DNA of 38,761 bases, from the IMG/VR virus record IMGVR_UViG_3300031673_000204, positions 1 through 38,761 of that record; one strand, 5' to 3'. Positions 1 to 10,000 of the stretch are shown piece by piece. The translations under genes were made by a program, and so were the position numbers. Below the pieces are notes generated by a model, which did not search any database, had not been told where the DNA came from, and saw only the letters and a program-made list of their open reading frames with translations. The DNA comes from a virus. The number at the start of each line of letters is the position of its first letter. Within the stretch, counting starts at the first letter, position 1.

Positions 1-1
1 T

Positions 2-418
2 GAAACAATTTATGCTGCGCTCTTTGCACTTGTATCAGCAGCAACAGGGTTTAAAACAACATCACGCCGCTATAAGCCATGGAGTGAATACAGCGCTGAT
101 CAGCAACCTGTGCTGAGCCAAGTCCAAAGAAGGGAAACCCCAGTTCAAAAGACTGGTGTGCCAGCATCTTGGAAGCTGGATGTGGATTTAGTGGTATATG
201 TAAATAGCACAGGCAACCCTGACACAATTGCATCTAGTCTGCTCAACCCGATTTTGGATGCAGTGACAAGTCTGTTTGATCCTGTTGGCGGAGTGAATCC
301 GCAAACACTTGGCGGCTTGGTTCATGTTGCCAGAATATCTGGAACAATTGAAACTGATGAAGGGGTATTGGGTGATCAGGCATTTGCAATTATCCCTGTT
401 GAAATTATAGTTTACTAA
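2..418 (+). CDS. Tail completion/terminator-like protein, 5'-truncated by window edge
   Basis: The reading frame is open from base 2 and ends with TAA at 416-418, so the N-terminus lies outside the window; an internal ATG at 110 is not the real start. The visible 138 residues are a mixed alpha/beta protein with a C-terminal stretch ending GDQAFAIIPVEIIVY. It directly precedes the tail tube gene, where siphophages place the tail terminator or minor tail protein U. The function is inferred from position and size; I see no diagnostic motif. It could instead be a head-tail connector. Confidence 0.6.
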   Translation, partial: ETIYAALFALVSAATGFKTTSRRYKPWSEYSADQQPVLSQVQRRETPVQKTGVPASWKLDVDLVVYVNSTGNPDTIASSLLNPILDAVTSLFDPVGGVNPQTLGGLVHVARISGTIETDEGVLGDQAFAIIPVEIIVY

Positions 419-429
419 AGGAGTCAATC

Positions 430-615
430 ATGAAACTGAAAGTTCCAGCAACATTCAAAGGAGAGATACGCGATGCTGATGGCAAAGTTTATCAGCCAAG
501 AGATGGCGCTGTTGACATCCCTGATGAAAAGGTTACGAACAATCTTTGGGGATTTGGCTTTGAAAGAATTTCACCTCAGCCAACAAAGTCATTCAGCAGC
601 AATAAAGAAGTTTAA
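430..615 (+). CDS. Small conserved-type phage protein, unknown function
   Basis: A 61-aa protein with a clear ribosome-binding site (AAAGGAG at 417-423) before the ATG. It begins MKLKVPATFKGEI and contains a DADGKVYQPRDG turn, suggesting a small beta-rich fold. It sits between the tail completion gene and the tail tube gene. Small proteins at this position occur in many siphophages, but I cannot assign a role. Confidence 0.7.
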   Translation: MKLKVPATFKGEIRDADGKVYQPRDGAVDIPDEKVTNNLWGFGFERISPQPTKSFSSNKEV

Positions 616-644
616 CAGCAGCAACTAACGCAAGGAGATACATC

Positions 645-1400
645 ATGCAATTCTTATTTGGAAGTGGTGCAATTTACGCAACACCATTGATTGATGCTGC
701 TGGTAATGCAGTTGTCAACCCAACCCCTGTCAAGTTTTTGGCTTGCCAGGATATTTCATGTGATCTGTCATTTGACACCAAAATGCTTTATGGCACTAGC
801 CAAATGCCATTGGCTGTTGGTCGGGGCAAAGGCAAAGTAAGCCTGAAGGCACACTTTGGGCAAGTGAATGGTGCACTCTTCAACAATGCCTTCTTTGGCC
901 AAACGCTGACCACAGGGCAAGAAGGCATCTATCAAGATGTGAGTGGAACAGCAATTCCAGCAGCAACGCCATGGACAATCACACCAGCCCCTCCATCCAG
1001 CGGTATATGGGCTGCTGACCTTGGTGTGCGTGATCACAATGGGGTGCCGATGACCCGAGTTGCCAGCACCCCAACCACAGGACAATATTCTGTGGCAGCA
1101 GGTGTGTACACCTTTGCTTCTGCTGATACAGGGCTGCTTGTGTTCATTGACTATCGCTACACCGTCACCACAGGCCAAAAGATCAGCATCACCAACCAAC
1201 TGTTGGGTTCAACTCCAACTGTTGCGCTTGATGTGGTTGTGCCATATGCAGGCAAACAACTCACTGCACGCTTCCCACAAGGCATTGCCGGCAAGATGTC
1301 ATTTGCAACAAAGCTTGATGACTTCACAGTTCCTGAAGTTGACTTTGACTGCTTTGCTGATGCAGCCAACAATGTCGGCACCTTGACGCTGGCTGAGTAA
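645..1400 (+). CDS. Major tail tube protein
   Basis: A 251-aa, beta-rich, mostly neutral protein with a strong Shine-Dalgarno (CAAGGAGA) before ATG 645. It lies immediately upstream of the two-frame assembly chaperone and the tape measure gene, the canonical position of the siphophage tail tube subunit. Segments such as DISCDLSFDTKMLYG and KGKVSLKAHFGQVNG near residues 30-70 fit a tube-forming beta-sandwich. It should polymerise around the tape measure to form the tail tube. Assignment rests on gene order, size and composition. Confidence 0.8.
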   Translation: MQFLFGSGAIYATPLIDAAGNAVVNPTPVKFLACQDISCDLSFDTKMLYGTSQMPLAVGRGKGKVSLKAHFGQVNGALFNNAFFGQTLTTGQEGIYQDVSGTAIPAATPWTITPAPPSSGIWAADLGVRDHNGVPMTRVASTPTTGQYSVAAGVYTFASADTGLLVFIDYRYTVTTGQKISITNQLLGSTPTVALDVVVPYAGKQLTARFPQGIAGKMSFATKLDDFTVPEVDFDCFADAANNVGTLTLAE

Positions 1401-1422
1401 TTAACAAGCAACGGAGAATGAA

Positions 1423-1701
1423 ATGAGCAAAATAACATTAGGCAGAAAAGAGTTTGAAGTTGATCCGCCAGCATTTGGCAATCTTCGCAAGATCATGGCA
1501 GCATTCAACACCATCAGCAAGGACAGAGAGAATCAAGATTTAATGATGGAGCAATCAGCCATCATATTCTCTTTGCTCCTCGGGAAATCTATTGCTGATA
1601 TTGAAGCCATGCCAATTGGGATGGCAGAAATTGCCGCTGCCATCGGGCAAGTTCCAGAGATTTGTGGGATGGTGGAGGCAAAGGCAACATCGGGGGAATA
1701 G
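1423..1701 (+). CDS. Tail assembly chaperone, short form (gpG-like)
   Basis: A 92-aa protein read in the zero frame and ending at TAG 1699-1701. Position between tail tube and tape measure, and the overlapping -1 frame that continues to 1952, identify it as the short product of the G/GT chaperone pair known from lambda. Such proteins coat the tape measure during tail assembly and are absent from the virion. An RBS (ACGGAG) precedes ATG 1423. The zero-frame product is made by most ribosomes; a minority should shift to give the 176-aa fusion. Confidence 0.85.
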   Translation: MSKITLGRKEFEVDPPAFGNLRKIMAAFNTISKDRENQDLMMEQSAIIFSLLLGKSIADIEAMPIGMAEIAAAIGQVPEICGMVEAKATSGE

Positions 1702-1952
1702 CTGGCAGTGGGGATGGGTGGGACTATCTCTACTGCCACTTGGCAACTTGCTTTGGCTGGACATGGGAGTATATTGATGAACACATGACACTCCCACGCC
1801 TTGATGCAATGAAGGATTATTGGAATGATAACCCTCCATTGCATCAGTTGGTGGCGGCATATCTAGGGCATAAGCCTGTTGCAAGCAAGACTGATGAGAT
1901 GGGCACTCTTGATGATTTTGTGAAAGCTATGGGTGGATTAAAAAATGGCTAA
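1605..1952 (+). CDS. Tail assembly chaperone, -1 frameshift extension (gpT-like)
   Basis: The -1 frame relative to the upstream chaperone is open from 1605 (after TGA 1602-1604) to TAA 1950-1952. It has no good start of its own; a TTG at 1662 lacks an RBS. It encodes the pattern GWDYLYCHLATCFGWTWEYI followed by LPRLDAMKDYWNDNPPLHQL, typical of the T half of GT chaperones. A shift before TAG 1699 would give a 176-aa fusion. The extension's end overlaps the tape measure start at 1945. The frame relationship is seen; the function follows from the lambda family. Confidence 0.85.
   Translation, partial: SHANWDGRNCRCHRASSRDLWDGGGKGNIGGIAGSGDGWDYLYCHLATCFGWTWEYIDEHMTLPRLDAMKDYWNDNPPLHQLVAAYLGHKPVASKTDEMGTLDDFVKAMGGLKNG
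1680..1698 (+). other. Candidate -1 ribosomal frameshift site
   Basis: Just before the zero-frame stop TAG (1699) the codons read TCG GGG GAA. G-GGG-GAA at 1692-1698 allows perfect P-site re-pairing on GGG and imperfect A-site re-pairing (GAA to GGA). A second candidate is A-AAG at 1680-1683. Neither is a textbook XXXYYYZ heptamer, so the exact slip point is uncertain although the need for a -1 shift is clear. Confidence 0.5.
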
Positions 1953-4650
1953 TAATGATGAAGTCAGCATAAAGTTTTCAGCAGACACAAAATCATTCAC
2001 TGATGCTGTTGCGCAAGTTGCCACATCCTATGATGAGGCGATGAAGAAGATTGCCACAGCCAGCAGCATGTCAGAAGTACAAGCAGCAATGACTACTGCC
2101 ACCGAGAATATGGGGCAAGCAATTGCAGTAGTTCAAACAAATTCAGAAGCAGCAGCAAAAGTAACAGGTCAAGTCTCAGAGGCTATGCTTGGGCTTGACT
2201 CATCAGCAGACACCGCATACAACCGGATCAAATCATCAGCAGAAGAAGCAGCGCATGCTGGTGACAAGGTTGCACACTCCACAGTAGGTCAACGCCGTGA
2301 GATAATTGTCCTTGCACATGAAATGCTGCAAGGAAATTTTTCAAGAATCCCTGGCTCATTGATGGTTCTTGCAGATCGCGCAGGAAGCTTGAATGGCTTA
2401 TTCAAGCAGATGACAGGGATCATGTTTGGGCCACTTGGCCTAGCAATTGAGCTCACTGCTGCGTTTGCTATGCTTGCAATTGCCTTTGAGAAAGGGCAGC
2501 AAGAGATAAAGAACATCAACAATGCACTTGTTGAAACTAGCAATTTTTCAGACCAGACAAGTGCATCAGTTCTTGCACTTAGTGATGCAATATCCAACTC
2601 AAGTAATATGTCATCTGGGGCAGCAGTCCAGATGGAAACAGATTTGATCAGCTCAGGGAAGATTGGTGCTGCTGCTTTTGATTCTGTCTCAAGTGCAATT
2701 GCGCGCTATTCATCAATAACAGGCGACACAGCTAGCAAATCAGCAGCATGGGGAATCAAAATATTCTCTGATCCAGTCAAAGGTGCAAAGGAGTTGGAAG
2801 CACAATACCATTTGCTGACTGGATCAGAGATGGCGCATATTGAGCAGTTGGTGCAGGAAGGTAAACAGGCAGAAGCAGCAGCATTCTTGTCTGACAAATA
2901 TCGTGATTCCATGAAAGGGGTGAACGCCGAACTCGGGTTCTTTGCCGGACTAGCAAAGCAAGCAAAGGATGATTGGGAGTCTTTGACTCATGCAATGTCA
3001 TTCTTTACAGTTGAGGCAGATAATACCAAGGCTGGCATCCAAGGGCTTGAGGGTGCTATTGCAATGCTTGAGGCACGCAAAAAGTCATCTGGCAGCTTAA
3101 ATGCTATTGATGAATCATCGCTGGCAATTGATAAGCAACGCCTTGCATTTGCACAAGCGCAAATTGGATATGACAAACAGCAAGCAGAAATAAAACACAG
3201 CACAGCAGTTAACAACCAAGCGAGCTTTGATGCCCAGCAAATAGCTGATAAGGTCAACCCTGCTTTGTCCCATGAGCGCGAGTTGATGCTTGAGATCAAG
3301 AAACTACAGGACAATGTTGATGGCAAAAATGGCCCAATTGATCCTGCTGAGTTAGATCGTGAGGTGGCAGCAATTCAAAAGTTGCAGGTGGAACTTGATA
3401 AGGTTGAGCACCCAAAAACTAAAAAGGCAGCAGCACAGAAATCGCATATGGGGGAATATGCTGCTGAGCTTGAAGCTGCCAAGGCGACATACATCCAAGA
3501 GCACAATGGCCGCGAGATGTCAAAGGCAGAAGAGGAGGCATTCTGGCAACAGAAGCTTGCGCTGGCTCAAGGAAATGAGCGCGATATGCAAGCAATCAGA
3601 ACTCGCATCAATGCTGCTACCATCTCTGACCTGAAGAGCAGCTACAAAGAGCAAACTCAGCTTGCTCAAATGGCAACACAAGAGCAGCAAAAAATTGACA
3701 CTGATGCAGTTAACATGAAAATGCAAGCAGTCACCCAAGCATTTAATATGGGGACAATCAGCCGTCAGCAAGAGCTTGTTCAGCTTCAGGCATTTGAAGA
3801 TCAAAAGACTGCTATTGCTGAAAAGGGAATGGCAACGCGCATTACTGCAATGCAAAATGATCCAAATCATAGTCCGGTTGCTCTGCAAAAATTGCTGGAT
3901 CAGATGCAAGCAATACAGGATGCAGCCGAAGTTAAAAAGCAAGATACAATAAACAAGGCAGCGCTTGCATCCAAAAAACAATGGGAAGGATATTTTGCGC
4001 CAATTGCTAGTGCATTTGATAAATCAATATCTGGCATCATCATGGGAACCACTACCATGCAAAAGGCATTGGCAAATATCGGGCAATCAATTGTTGCTGA
4101 ATTTGTTAACATGGGGGTGAAGCGCGTAACCACTTGGTTGGCTGACGAGGCAATGATGTTATTTGCCACCAATGCAAAGAATGCAGCTGTTGCAGCATCA
4201 AATGCTACAGGGGCTACATTAGCAGCAACAACTAAAGCCACAGAGGCGACAGCTGTGGTTGGTGCCAATGCTGCCGAGGGCGCATCCGCAGCAGCAGCAT
4301 CTGTGGCAGCTGTCCCGATAGTTGGCCCTGGGTTGGCAATTGGGGCATTTGCTGCTACAATGGCACTTATTCTAGGTGCAAAGTCATTGATTCACTCCTC
4401 TGCTGGAGGTGAATGGAATGTTGGTGCAGATCGCTTGAACTTTGTTCACAGGGGTGAAACAATTTTACCAGCGCACGTTGCTGCGCCATTGCGTGATATG
4501 GTTGAAGGAGGAGGCGCAAATGGAATGCAGATTCACATTCATGCTACTGATGCCCAAAGCGTGAAACGATTATTTGATCAAAATGGCAAACAGTTAGTGA
4601 ATAGCTTGCGCAAACAAGTGCGCGCATTTAATACAGGAGCCAAGGCATGA
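1945..4650 (+). CDS. Tail tape measure protein
   Basis: A 901-aa protein following the G/GT chaperones and overlapping the extension by 8 bp. The N-terminal 120 residues are helical. A lambda-gpH-type core follows (residues about 115-190: QRREIIVLAHEMLQGNFSRI, then a hydrophobic stretch ending AFAMLAIAF). The middle is a long coiled-coil Gln/Lys/Glu-rich region (about 350-700) and the end is an Ala-rich hydrophobic segment (about 760-820). Tape measure length sets tail length; with the lambda relation of about 1.5 angstrom per residue the tail would be about 135 nm. The Ala-rich segment may insert into the host inner membrane during DNA delivery. Confidence 0.93.
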   Translation: MANNDEVSIKFSADTKSFTDAVAQVATSYDEAMKKIATASSMSEVQAAMTTATENMGQAIAVVQTNSEAAAKVTGQVSEAMLGLDSSADTAYNRIKSSAEEAAHAGDKVAHSTVGQRREIIVLAHEMLQGNFSRIPGSLMVLADRAGSLNGLFKQMTGIMFGPLGLAIELTAAFAMLAIAFEKGQQEIKNINNALVETSNFSDQTSASVLALSDAISNSSNMSSGAAVQMETDLISSGKIGAAAFDSVSSAIARYSSITGDTASKSAAWGIKIFSDPVKGAKELEAQYHLLTGSEMAHIEQLVQEGKQAEAAAFLSDKYRDSMKGVNAELGFFAGLAKQAKDDWESLTHAMSFFTVEADNTKAGIQGLEGAIAMLEARKKSSGSLNAIDESSLAIDKQRLAFAQAQIGYDKQQAEIKHSTAVNNQASFDAQQIADKVNPALSHERELMLEIKKLQDNVDGKNGPIDPAELDREVAAIQKLQVELDKVEHPKTKKAAAQKSHMGEYAAELEAAKATYIQEHNGREMSKAEEEAFWQQKLALAQGNERDMQAIRTRINAATISDLKSSYKEQTQLAQMATQEQQKIDTDAVNMKMQAVTQAFNMGTISRQQELVQLQAFEDQKTAIAEKGMATRITAMQNDPNHSPVALQKLLDQMQAIQDAAEVKKQDTINKAALASKKQWEGYFAPIASAFDKSISGIIMGTTTMQKALANIGQSIVAEFVNMGVKRVTTWLADEAMMLFATNAKNAAVAASNATGATLAATTKATEATAVVGANAAEGASAAAASVAAVPIVGPGLAIGAFAATMALILGAKSLIHSSAGGEWNVGADRLNFVHRGETILPAHVAAPLRDMVEGGGANGMQIHIHATDAQSVKRLFDQNGKQLVNSLRKQVRAFNTGAKA

Positions 4651-5246
4651 GCAATCAAGTATTCCCAACTCTGCCTGGCCTTGGTTGGAGCATGATCAAG
4701 ATACCGCAGTGGCGCACCAAGATTCAAAGTGCTGCAAGTGGCAAGGAATATCGCAGCTCATTTTTCTCCTATCCAATATATCAAATCAAGCTCACCTACG
4801 AGATATTGCGCGCCACAACAGCCCTGCCAGAACTTCAGCAGCTGATTGGCTTGTTCAATCTTATGCAGGGTTCATTTGACAACTTTCTATATTCTGACCC
4901 AACAGACAATTCTGTGACTGCACAAGCACTTGGAGTAGGAGATGGCACCACCACTAAATTCCAGCTGGTGCGTGCTTATGGCGCCAACACTGAACCAGTA
5001 ATGAATGTGAATGCCATAGCTGGTGTGTATCTAAATGGCGTAGCAACTACAGCCTACACAATAGACAGCTATGGGTTGATAACATTCACAACCGCACCAT
5101 TAGCAGCTGTTGTCATTACATGGACAGGGACATATTACTATCGTTGCCGATTTGTTGCTGATTCAAATGAGTTTGAAAATTTTATGTATCAGTTGTGGTT
5201 CATAAAATCTTTGGACTTGTATGGATGCCTCGGGAATAAGATATGA
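4647..5246 (+). CDS. Tail-tip protein, DUF2460-like (distal tail)
   Basis: A 199-aa protein whose ATG overlaps the tape measure stop (ATGA). It begins MSNQVFPTLPGLGWSMIKIP and contains a loop around residues 70-90 (GLFNLMQGSFDNFLYSDPTD) and GVGDGTTTKFQLVRAYG, matching my knowledge of the DUF2460/TIGR02217 family found after tape measure genes in phages and gene transfer agents. These are distal-tail-like proteins that start the tail tip. The next gene, of the DUF2163 family, is its usual partner. Confidence 0.88.
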   Translation: MSNQVFPTLPGLGWSMIKIPQWRTKIQSAASGKEYRSSFFSYPIYQIKLTYEILRATTALPELQQLIGLFNLMQGSFDNFLYSDPTDNSVTAQALGVGDGTTTKFQLVRAYGANTEPVMNVNAIAGVYLNGVATTAYTIDSYGLITFTTAPLAAVVITWTGTYYYRCRFVADSNEFENFMYQLWFIKSLDLYGCLGNKI

Positions 5247-6091
5247 AAACTGCTAGCGCACCTTTGATTGCGCTTCTGGGCTCAGATGCACAGATATTGA
5301 TGGCAGACCTTCTCACCATCACGCTAAAGGATGGATCAGTTTCATACCTTACATCATCAGATGTGAACATCACATATGGTGGGTACACATATTTGAGCAA
5401 CAGCATTCAGTTCCAACGCAGCAAAATAAAATCTGTTGTTGGGGTGAAGGTTGATTCACTTGATTTATCATTGTATGGTGATTCCACTACTCTAATTGGT
5501 GGGCAATCACTTAAAGTTGCTGCTGTGCTTGGTGCATTTGATGGTGCCACTATTCAGCTTGATCGCGCCTTTATGCAGGTGTGGGGCCAAGTAGTTGGCA
5601 CCCTTCTTTTGTTCAGTGGCAATGCTGGGCAGATAGATATTGGGCGCACAGAAGTAAAGATTAATGTTACTAGCACGCTAGAACTTCTCAACATCCAAAT
5701 GCCGCGCAATGTATGGCAACCTGGGTGTATCAATACGCTATATGATACTGGCTGTGGTCTTGCGCGCACTGCTGTTGCCGGAGCAACTAGTGCGGGTAGC
5801 ACTGCTTTGGTGATCAATTCTACATTGACAAATCCTGATAAGTATTTCAACCTTGGATATATAACCTATACCAGCGGTGTGAATGCAGGATTGAGCAGGA
5901 CTATAAAATCATATACACTTGCCAGTGGGCAAATTACCTTAATGAATGAATTCCCGACAGCGCCCGCAACATCAGATGCATTTAATGCCTTTCACGGGTG
6001 TGATAAGCAACAGGCCACTTGTAGTGGTTATGGCAACCTTGCCCGATACAGAGGCTTCCCATATATACCTGCACCGGATGTGTTAACATGA
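5243..6091 (+). CDS. Tail hub protein, DUF2163/BR0599 family
   Basis: A 282-aa protein overlapping the DUF2460 gene by 4 bp. The C-terminal domain carries the family's cysteines: CINTLYDTGCGL (about residue 168-179) and GCDKQQATCSGYGNLARYRG near the end, followed by FPYIPAPD. In lambda gpL the equivalent cysteines hold an iron-sulfur cluster; metal binding here is an inference. The family forms the hub connecting the tail tube to the tip and normally neighbours an NlpC/P60 gene, but here a homing endonuclease intervenes. Confidence 0.88.
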   Translation: MKTASAPLIALLGSDAQILMADLLTITLKDGSVSYLTSSDVNITYGGYTYLSNSIQFQRSKIKSVVGVKVDSLDLSLYGDSTTLIGGQSLKVAAVLGAFDGATIQLDRAFMQVWGQVVGTLLLFSGNAGQIDIGRTEVKINVTSTLELLNIQMPRNVWQPGCINTLYDTGCGLARTAVAGATSAGSTALVINSTLTNPDKYFNLGYITYTSGVNAGLSRTIKSYTLASGQITLMNEFPTAPATSDAFNAFHGCDKQQATCSGYGNLARYRGFPYIPAPDVLT

Positions 6092-6645
6092 GTAATCAAT
6101 TTTACATTTATGTGCACTGTAGGCCATCAGGTGAGCCATTCTATGTTGGGAAGGGAAGTGGCAAACGGGCATATGCATTTGGCAAAAAGGTTGGAAGAAA
6201 TAATTACTATAAAAATATCATCGCCAAATATGGGAAAGAAAACATCACAATTTACATTCACCCATGTCAGTCAGAGCAGCACGCATTTGACTGTGAGATT
6301 TGGATGATTGAATGGTGTAGGAATCAAGGCCATAAATTGGCCAACCTGACAAATGGCGGTGAGGGATTGTCTGGACATAATCACTCTTCTGAAACAAAAT
6401 TGAAAATTGGCACATCAAATTCAATGTCACAAATTGGTAAGCCAAAACCTTGGATGATAGGGAATAAGAATGGCATTGGCAACAGAAGCAAAATTGGTCA
6501 ACCCATAACTCAGAAGCATAAAGAAAAATTACATGCAGCTGCATCTAAAGCAATGAAGAATTATTGGGGGTGTGAAGCCAACAGGTTGGCACTTATCCAA
6601 AGGAATAAATTGCGCAAAGGAACACACAATGCAAAACGAGCTTAA
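6088..6645 (+). CDS. GIY-YIG homing endonuclease with NUMOD3-like repeats
   Basis: A 185-aa protein. The N-terminus has the GIY-YIG pattern as FYIYVHC (residues 5-11) and FYVGKG (18-23), followed by the basic KRAYAFGKK helix region and ENITIYIH. NGGEGLSGHNHSSETKLKIG and IGQPITQKHKEKL in the C-terminal half look like NUMOD3-type DNA-binding repeats seen in freestanding phage homing endonucleases. The gene is inserted between the hub and NlpC/P60 genes, keeps an ATGA overlap with the former, and overlaps the latter by 17 bp. Probably a selfish element spreading by double-strand-break repair. Confidence 0.88.
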   Translation: MSNQFYIYVHCRPSGEPFYVGKGSGKRAYAFGKKVGRNNYYKNIIAKYGKENITIYIHPCQSEQHAFDCEIWMIEWCRNQGHKLANLTNGGEGLSGHNHSSETKLKIGTSNSMSQIGKPKPWMIGNKNGIGNRSKIGQPITQKHKEKLHAAASKAMKNYWGCEANRLALIQRNKLRKGTHNAKRA

Positions 6646-7069
6646 AATGCGTGAAGCAATTGTGACAGAAGCATTGACTTGGTTGCGCACCCCTTGGCAC
6701 CATCGCGCCTGTGTTAAGGGTGCTGGTACAGATTGTGTATTCTTTCTTGTTGGTGTATTTAATGCTGTTGGCATAACTAGCATTTCAGGTGATGATATAA
6801 TTTATTACCCACAAGATATCATGATGCACAGGAATGAAGAAACTGTGCTTGACATAATATCAAGATATGGCAATGAAGTCTATAAACCAAAAATGGGGGA
6901 TGTTGCAGTTTGGAGATTTGGACGCATATTCAGCCATGCAGCAATTGTGATTGATTGGCCGCAGATAATCCACGCTCACCAAATGTCTGGGATGATTGTT
7001 CTTGGGGATGGAGATGAAGGGCAGTTTGTTGGTCGTGAAGTTAGATTCTTTTCATTGGTGAAAGATTAA
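6629..7069 (+). CDS. NlpC/P60 tail peptidase
   Basis: A 146-aa protein of the NlpC/P60 cysteine peptidase family. The segment REAIVTEALTWLRTPWHH leads to the catalytic cysteine in KGAGTDC (Cys36 from this start), and FSHAAIVID supplies the catalytic histidine. Tail-tip NlpC/P60 proteins cleave peptidoglycan during DNA injection or act as gpK-like tip assembly factors. ATG 6629 is chosen for its AAAGGA site 7 nt upstream; ATG 6647 is possible. An in-frame ATG at 6572 would lie deep inside the endonuclease gene and is unlikely. Confidence 0.85.
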   Translation: MQNELKMREAIVTEALTWLRTPWHHRACVKGAGTDCVFFLVGVFNAVGITSISGDDIIYYPQDIMMHRNEETVLDIISRYGNEVYKPKMGDVAVWRFGRIFSHAAIVIDWPQIIHAHQMSGMIVLGDGDEGQFVGREVRFFSLVKD

Positions 7070-7070
7070 C

Positions 7071-10000
7071 ATGGGTGGCGGAGCAAATATATCATCACCA
7101 GTCATTGCAGGCCTGCAGATACAGACCTCAACATATGGCTTGCCTATCCCGATTGTTTGGGGGCAGCAGCGCATCCAAGCCAACCTTCTTTGGTTTGCTG
7201 ACTTCAAAGCTATTCCTCACACCAAGAGTTCTGGCGGCAAAGGTGGTGGCGGCGTATCACAAACAACATACTCTTATCAGGCAGCAGGATATTTGGGCTT
7301 GTGCGAAGGCCCAATCAATGGCGTGGCATCTGTGTGGGCAGGCAAGAACCTAACGACATTGGCTCTTTTGGGCTTGACGTTTGTTGCAGGAAGTTACCCA
7401 CAGGGCATTTGGGGCTATCTAACAACCAACCATGCTGGGCAAGCAATTGGATACTCGGGTGTTGCTTCAGTTTATAGCAGCGCATATTTGCTCACTGACA
7501 CAGCTCAATTGCCAAATCACTCATTTGAAATTAGGGGCAAATATCAATATGGCTCTGCAGGACAAACTCCAAAGACTTGTACATTTGTTGGCAGCGATAG
7601 CCCGACAATAAATAGCACAGCACACGGATTCACCCAGAATCAAGTTGTGCGCATAGCAAGCACAGGAACATATCCAACATACAATAATGGATACCACATT
7701 TATACTGCAGTTGATCCAAATGCTGATTATTATATTAACAACCCAACTGCAAATACATTTCAGCTATCGCTATCAATAAGGCCATCGCCACTCACCCCTG
7801 TTGCATCAATGACCTTCCACACAGCTGGGTCTGGGTCAATATCTGCAACATTGAGAATCACAGGCGCCAATCCAAAGGACATTGTTACTGATTTTCTCAC
7901 CAATCCAATATATGGAGTTGATGCTGCATTCCCAATTGACTCATTTGCATCATTTTCTGATTATTGTATTGCCAATGGATTCTTCTTATCACCCGCACTC
8001 ACAGGACAGATTCAGGCAAGTGACTTTGTAAGCAAGGTCTGTGAAATCTGCAATTCTGCCCCTGTGTGGTCAGATGGCATGCTGAAAATTATTCCATATG
8101 GCGATACACCAGTTACAGGGAACGGGATAACATTTACCCCAAACACAACGCCACAATATGATTTGTCTGATGATGATTTTATCTCTGATGGCACAGTTGA
8201 TCCAATACAAGTGACGCGTGGCACCCCAGCAGATGCATTTAATCAAGTGCAAGTGCAGTTTAAAGATCGGGTGAACCAGTACAACCAAAATATTACAGAA
8301 GCAAAAGATCAAAGCAACATTGACCTTTATGGATTGCGCCCTGTCCAGCCTCTTAATTATGATTACATCACTGATGGCATTGTTGCTAGGAGTGTTGCGC
8401 AAGTTCTGCTTCAACGTGTGTTATATCTACGCAACCAATTTACATTTAAGGTGAGTTGGAAGTATGCGCGCCTTGAACCAATGGATTTGGTCACAATCAC
8501 AGATTTGGCAATTGGCCTAGATCATCATGTTGTACGCATTATTGATATTGAAGAAGATGAAGATGAGCAGCTCACCATAATTGCTGAAGATTATCTTGAT
8601 AACAATGCTACTGCCACCGCCTACCCAACACAAGATGCAGGCGGATGGACATCTACCTATAATGCTGACCCTGGTGTGTGTAATACTCCAATAATTTTTG
8701 ATGCACCTGGTGCATTGACTGCTTTGGGATATGAGTTGTGGATTGCTACATCTGGTGCATCATCAGAGTGGGGCGGTTGTCAAGTTTGGGTTAGCACAGA
8801 TGATATAACCTATAAGCAAGTTGGCTCTATGTATGGCCCATCACGATATGGGTCATTATCTGCCAATGTTGCTGCTGGTTCTGATCCAGATACAACAGAT
8901 ACTTTTTCAGTTGATTTATCAATTAGCAAAGGAGTTATATCTTCTGGCTCCACTAGTGATGCTGATGCACACAATACCCTTGCTCTTGTTGCTGGCGAGG
9001 TCATTTCATTTTCCACAGCAACTTTGACTGGGGCAAATGCTTATAATTTAACCACATATACAAGGCGCGGAATATTTAACACAGTCAATGGCGCGCACGT
9101 GATTGGTGATCAATTTATTCGGCTTGATGATGGGTTATTCAAATACCCCTATGACAAATCCTTAATTGGCTCTACAATTTACATAAAATTGCTGCCATTC
9201 AATCAACACATAGCAGGGTTATATTCCCTGTCAGATGTCACTGGAGTGCCATATGCTATACAAGGGCCAATGGGATACCCCAATGATGTAACTCAGTTTG
9301 CAGTTCAGCAATCGGGAGAAGTTGTATCATTTAGTTGGAATCTTGTCCCAGATGCATACACTGATATTGCATATGCCCCAGTTGGCACTGCAGATTGGTC
9401 ACTATTTTCCATGTTGACTGAGGCAGCTCGTGGCACAGAAATGACAAATGCAGAAGTTCCCCCAGGGGCTTGGGCGTTTGGCATTCGCGCTCGGGACATT
9501 TCAAATAAGTTATCTCGCAACATTACTTTGCAAAATTTCACTGTGAAGAGCTTCAACATCAACATTATTCATGATGTTGAGAAAGTTGGATGGAGTGGGA
9601 CATTGGTTGGCCTTCAAGAGCACTATGCCGGAATGCTAATTCCTGATAACAATCAAGTTGGCAACTTCTACACTGGAGGCACCTACACTGGATGGGAGTG
9701 GATTGATGATTGGGTCATTGATCCAGTTTCATATATTGAATACACAACGCCACAGCAGGATGCTGGCTATGATGAGCAATTACGCGTGTATGATGTCCTT
9801 GGGCTTTCTCTTGGGTATGGGCAATCTGGCGTGCCATCAATGAATACATTTATTGATACATGGCTTACAGGGAATCCTGATCCAGCAATCTATACGCCAT
9901 GGGTTATTGGAACTTTGACAATGCGCTATATCAAAGGGCGCATCTCTGCATCAATTGCCCAAGGATCATTATTTATGATTACGGACTACACACTAAATGT

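Noticed and set aside
3520-3981. 153-aa minus-strand ORF
   Set aside because: It lies inside the tape measure gene on the other strand, has biased Cys/Leu/His composition and no start signal.
6572-6628. Longer start for the NlpC/P60 gene
   Set aside because: It would lie deep inside the endonuclease gene and lacks an RBS; 6629 has AAAGGA at a normal distance and fits the family start.
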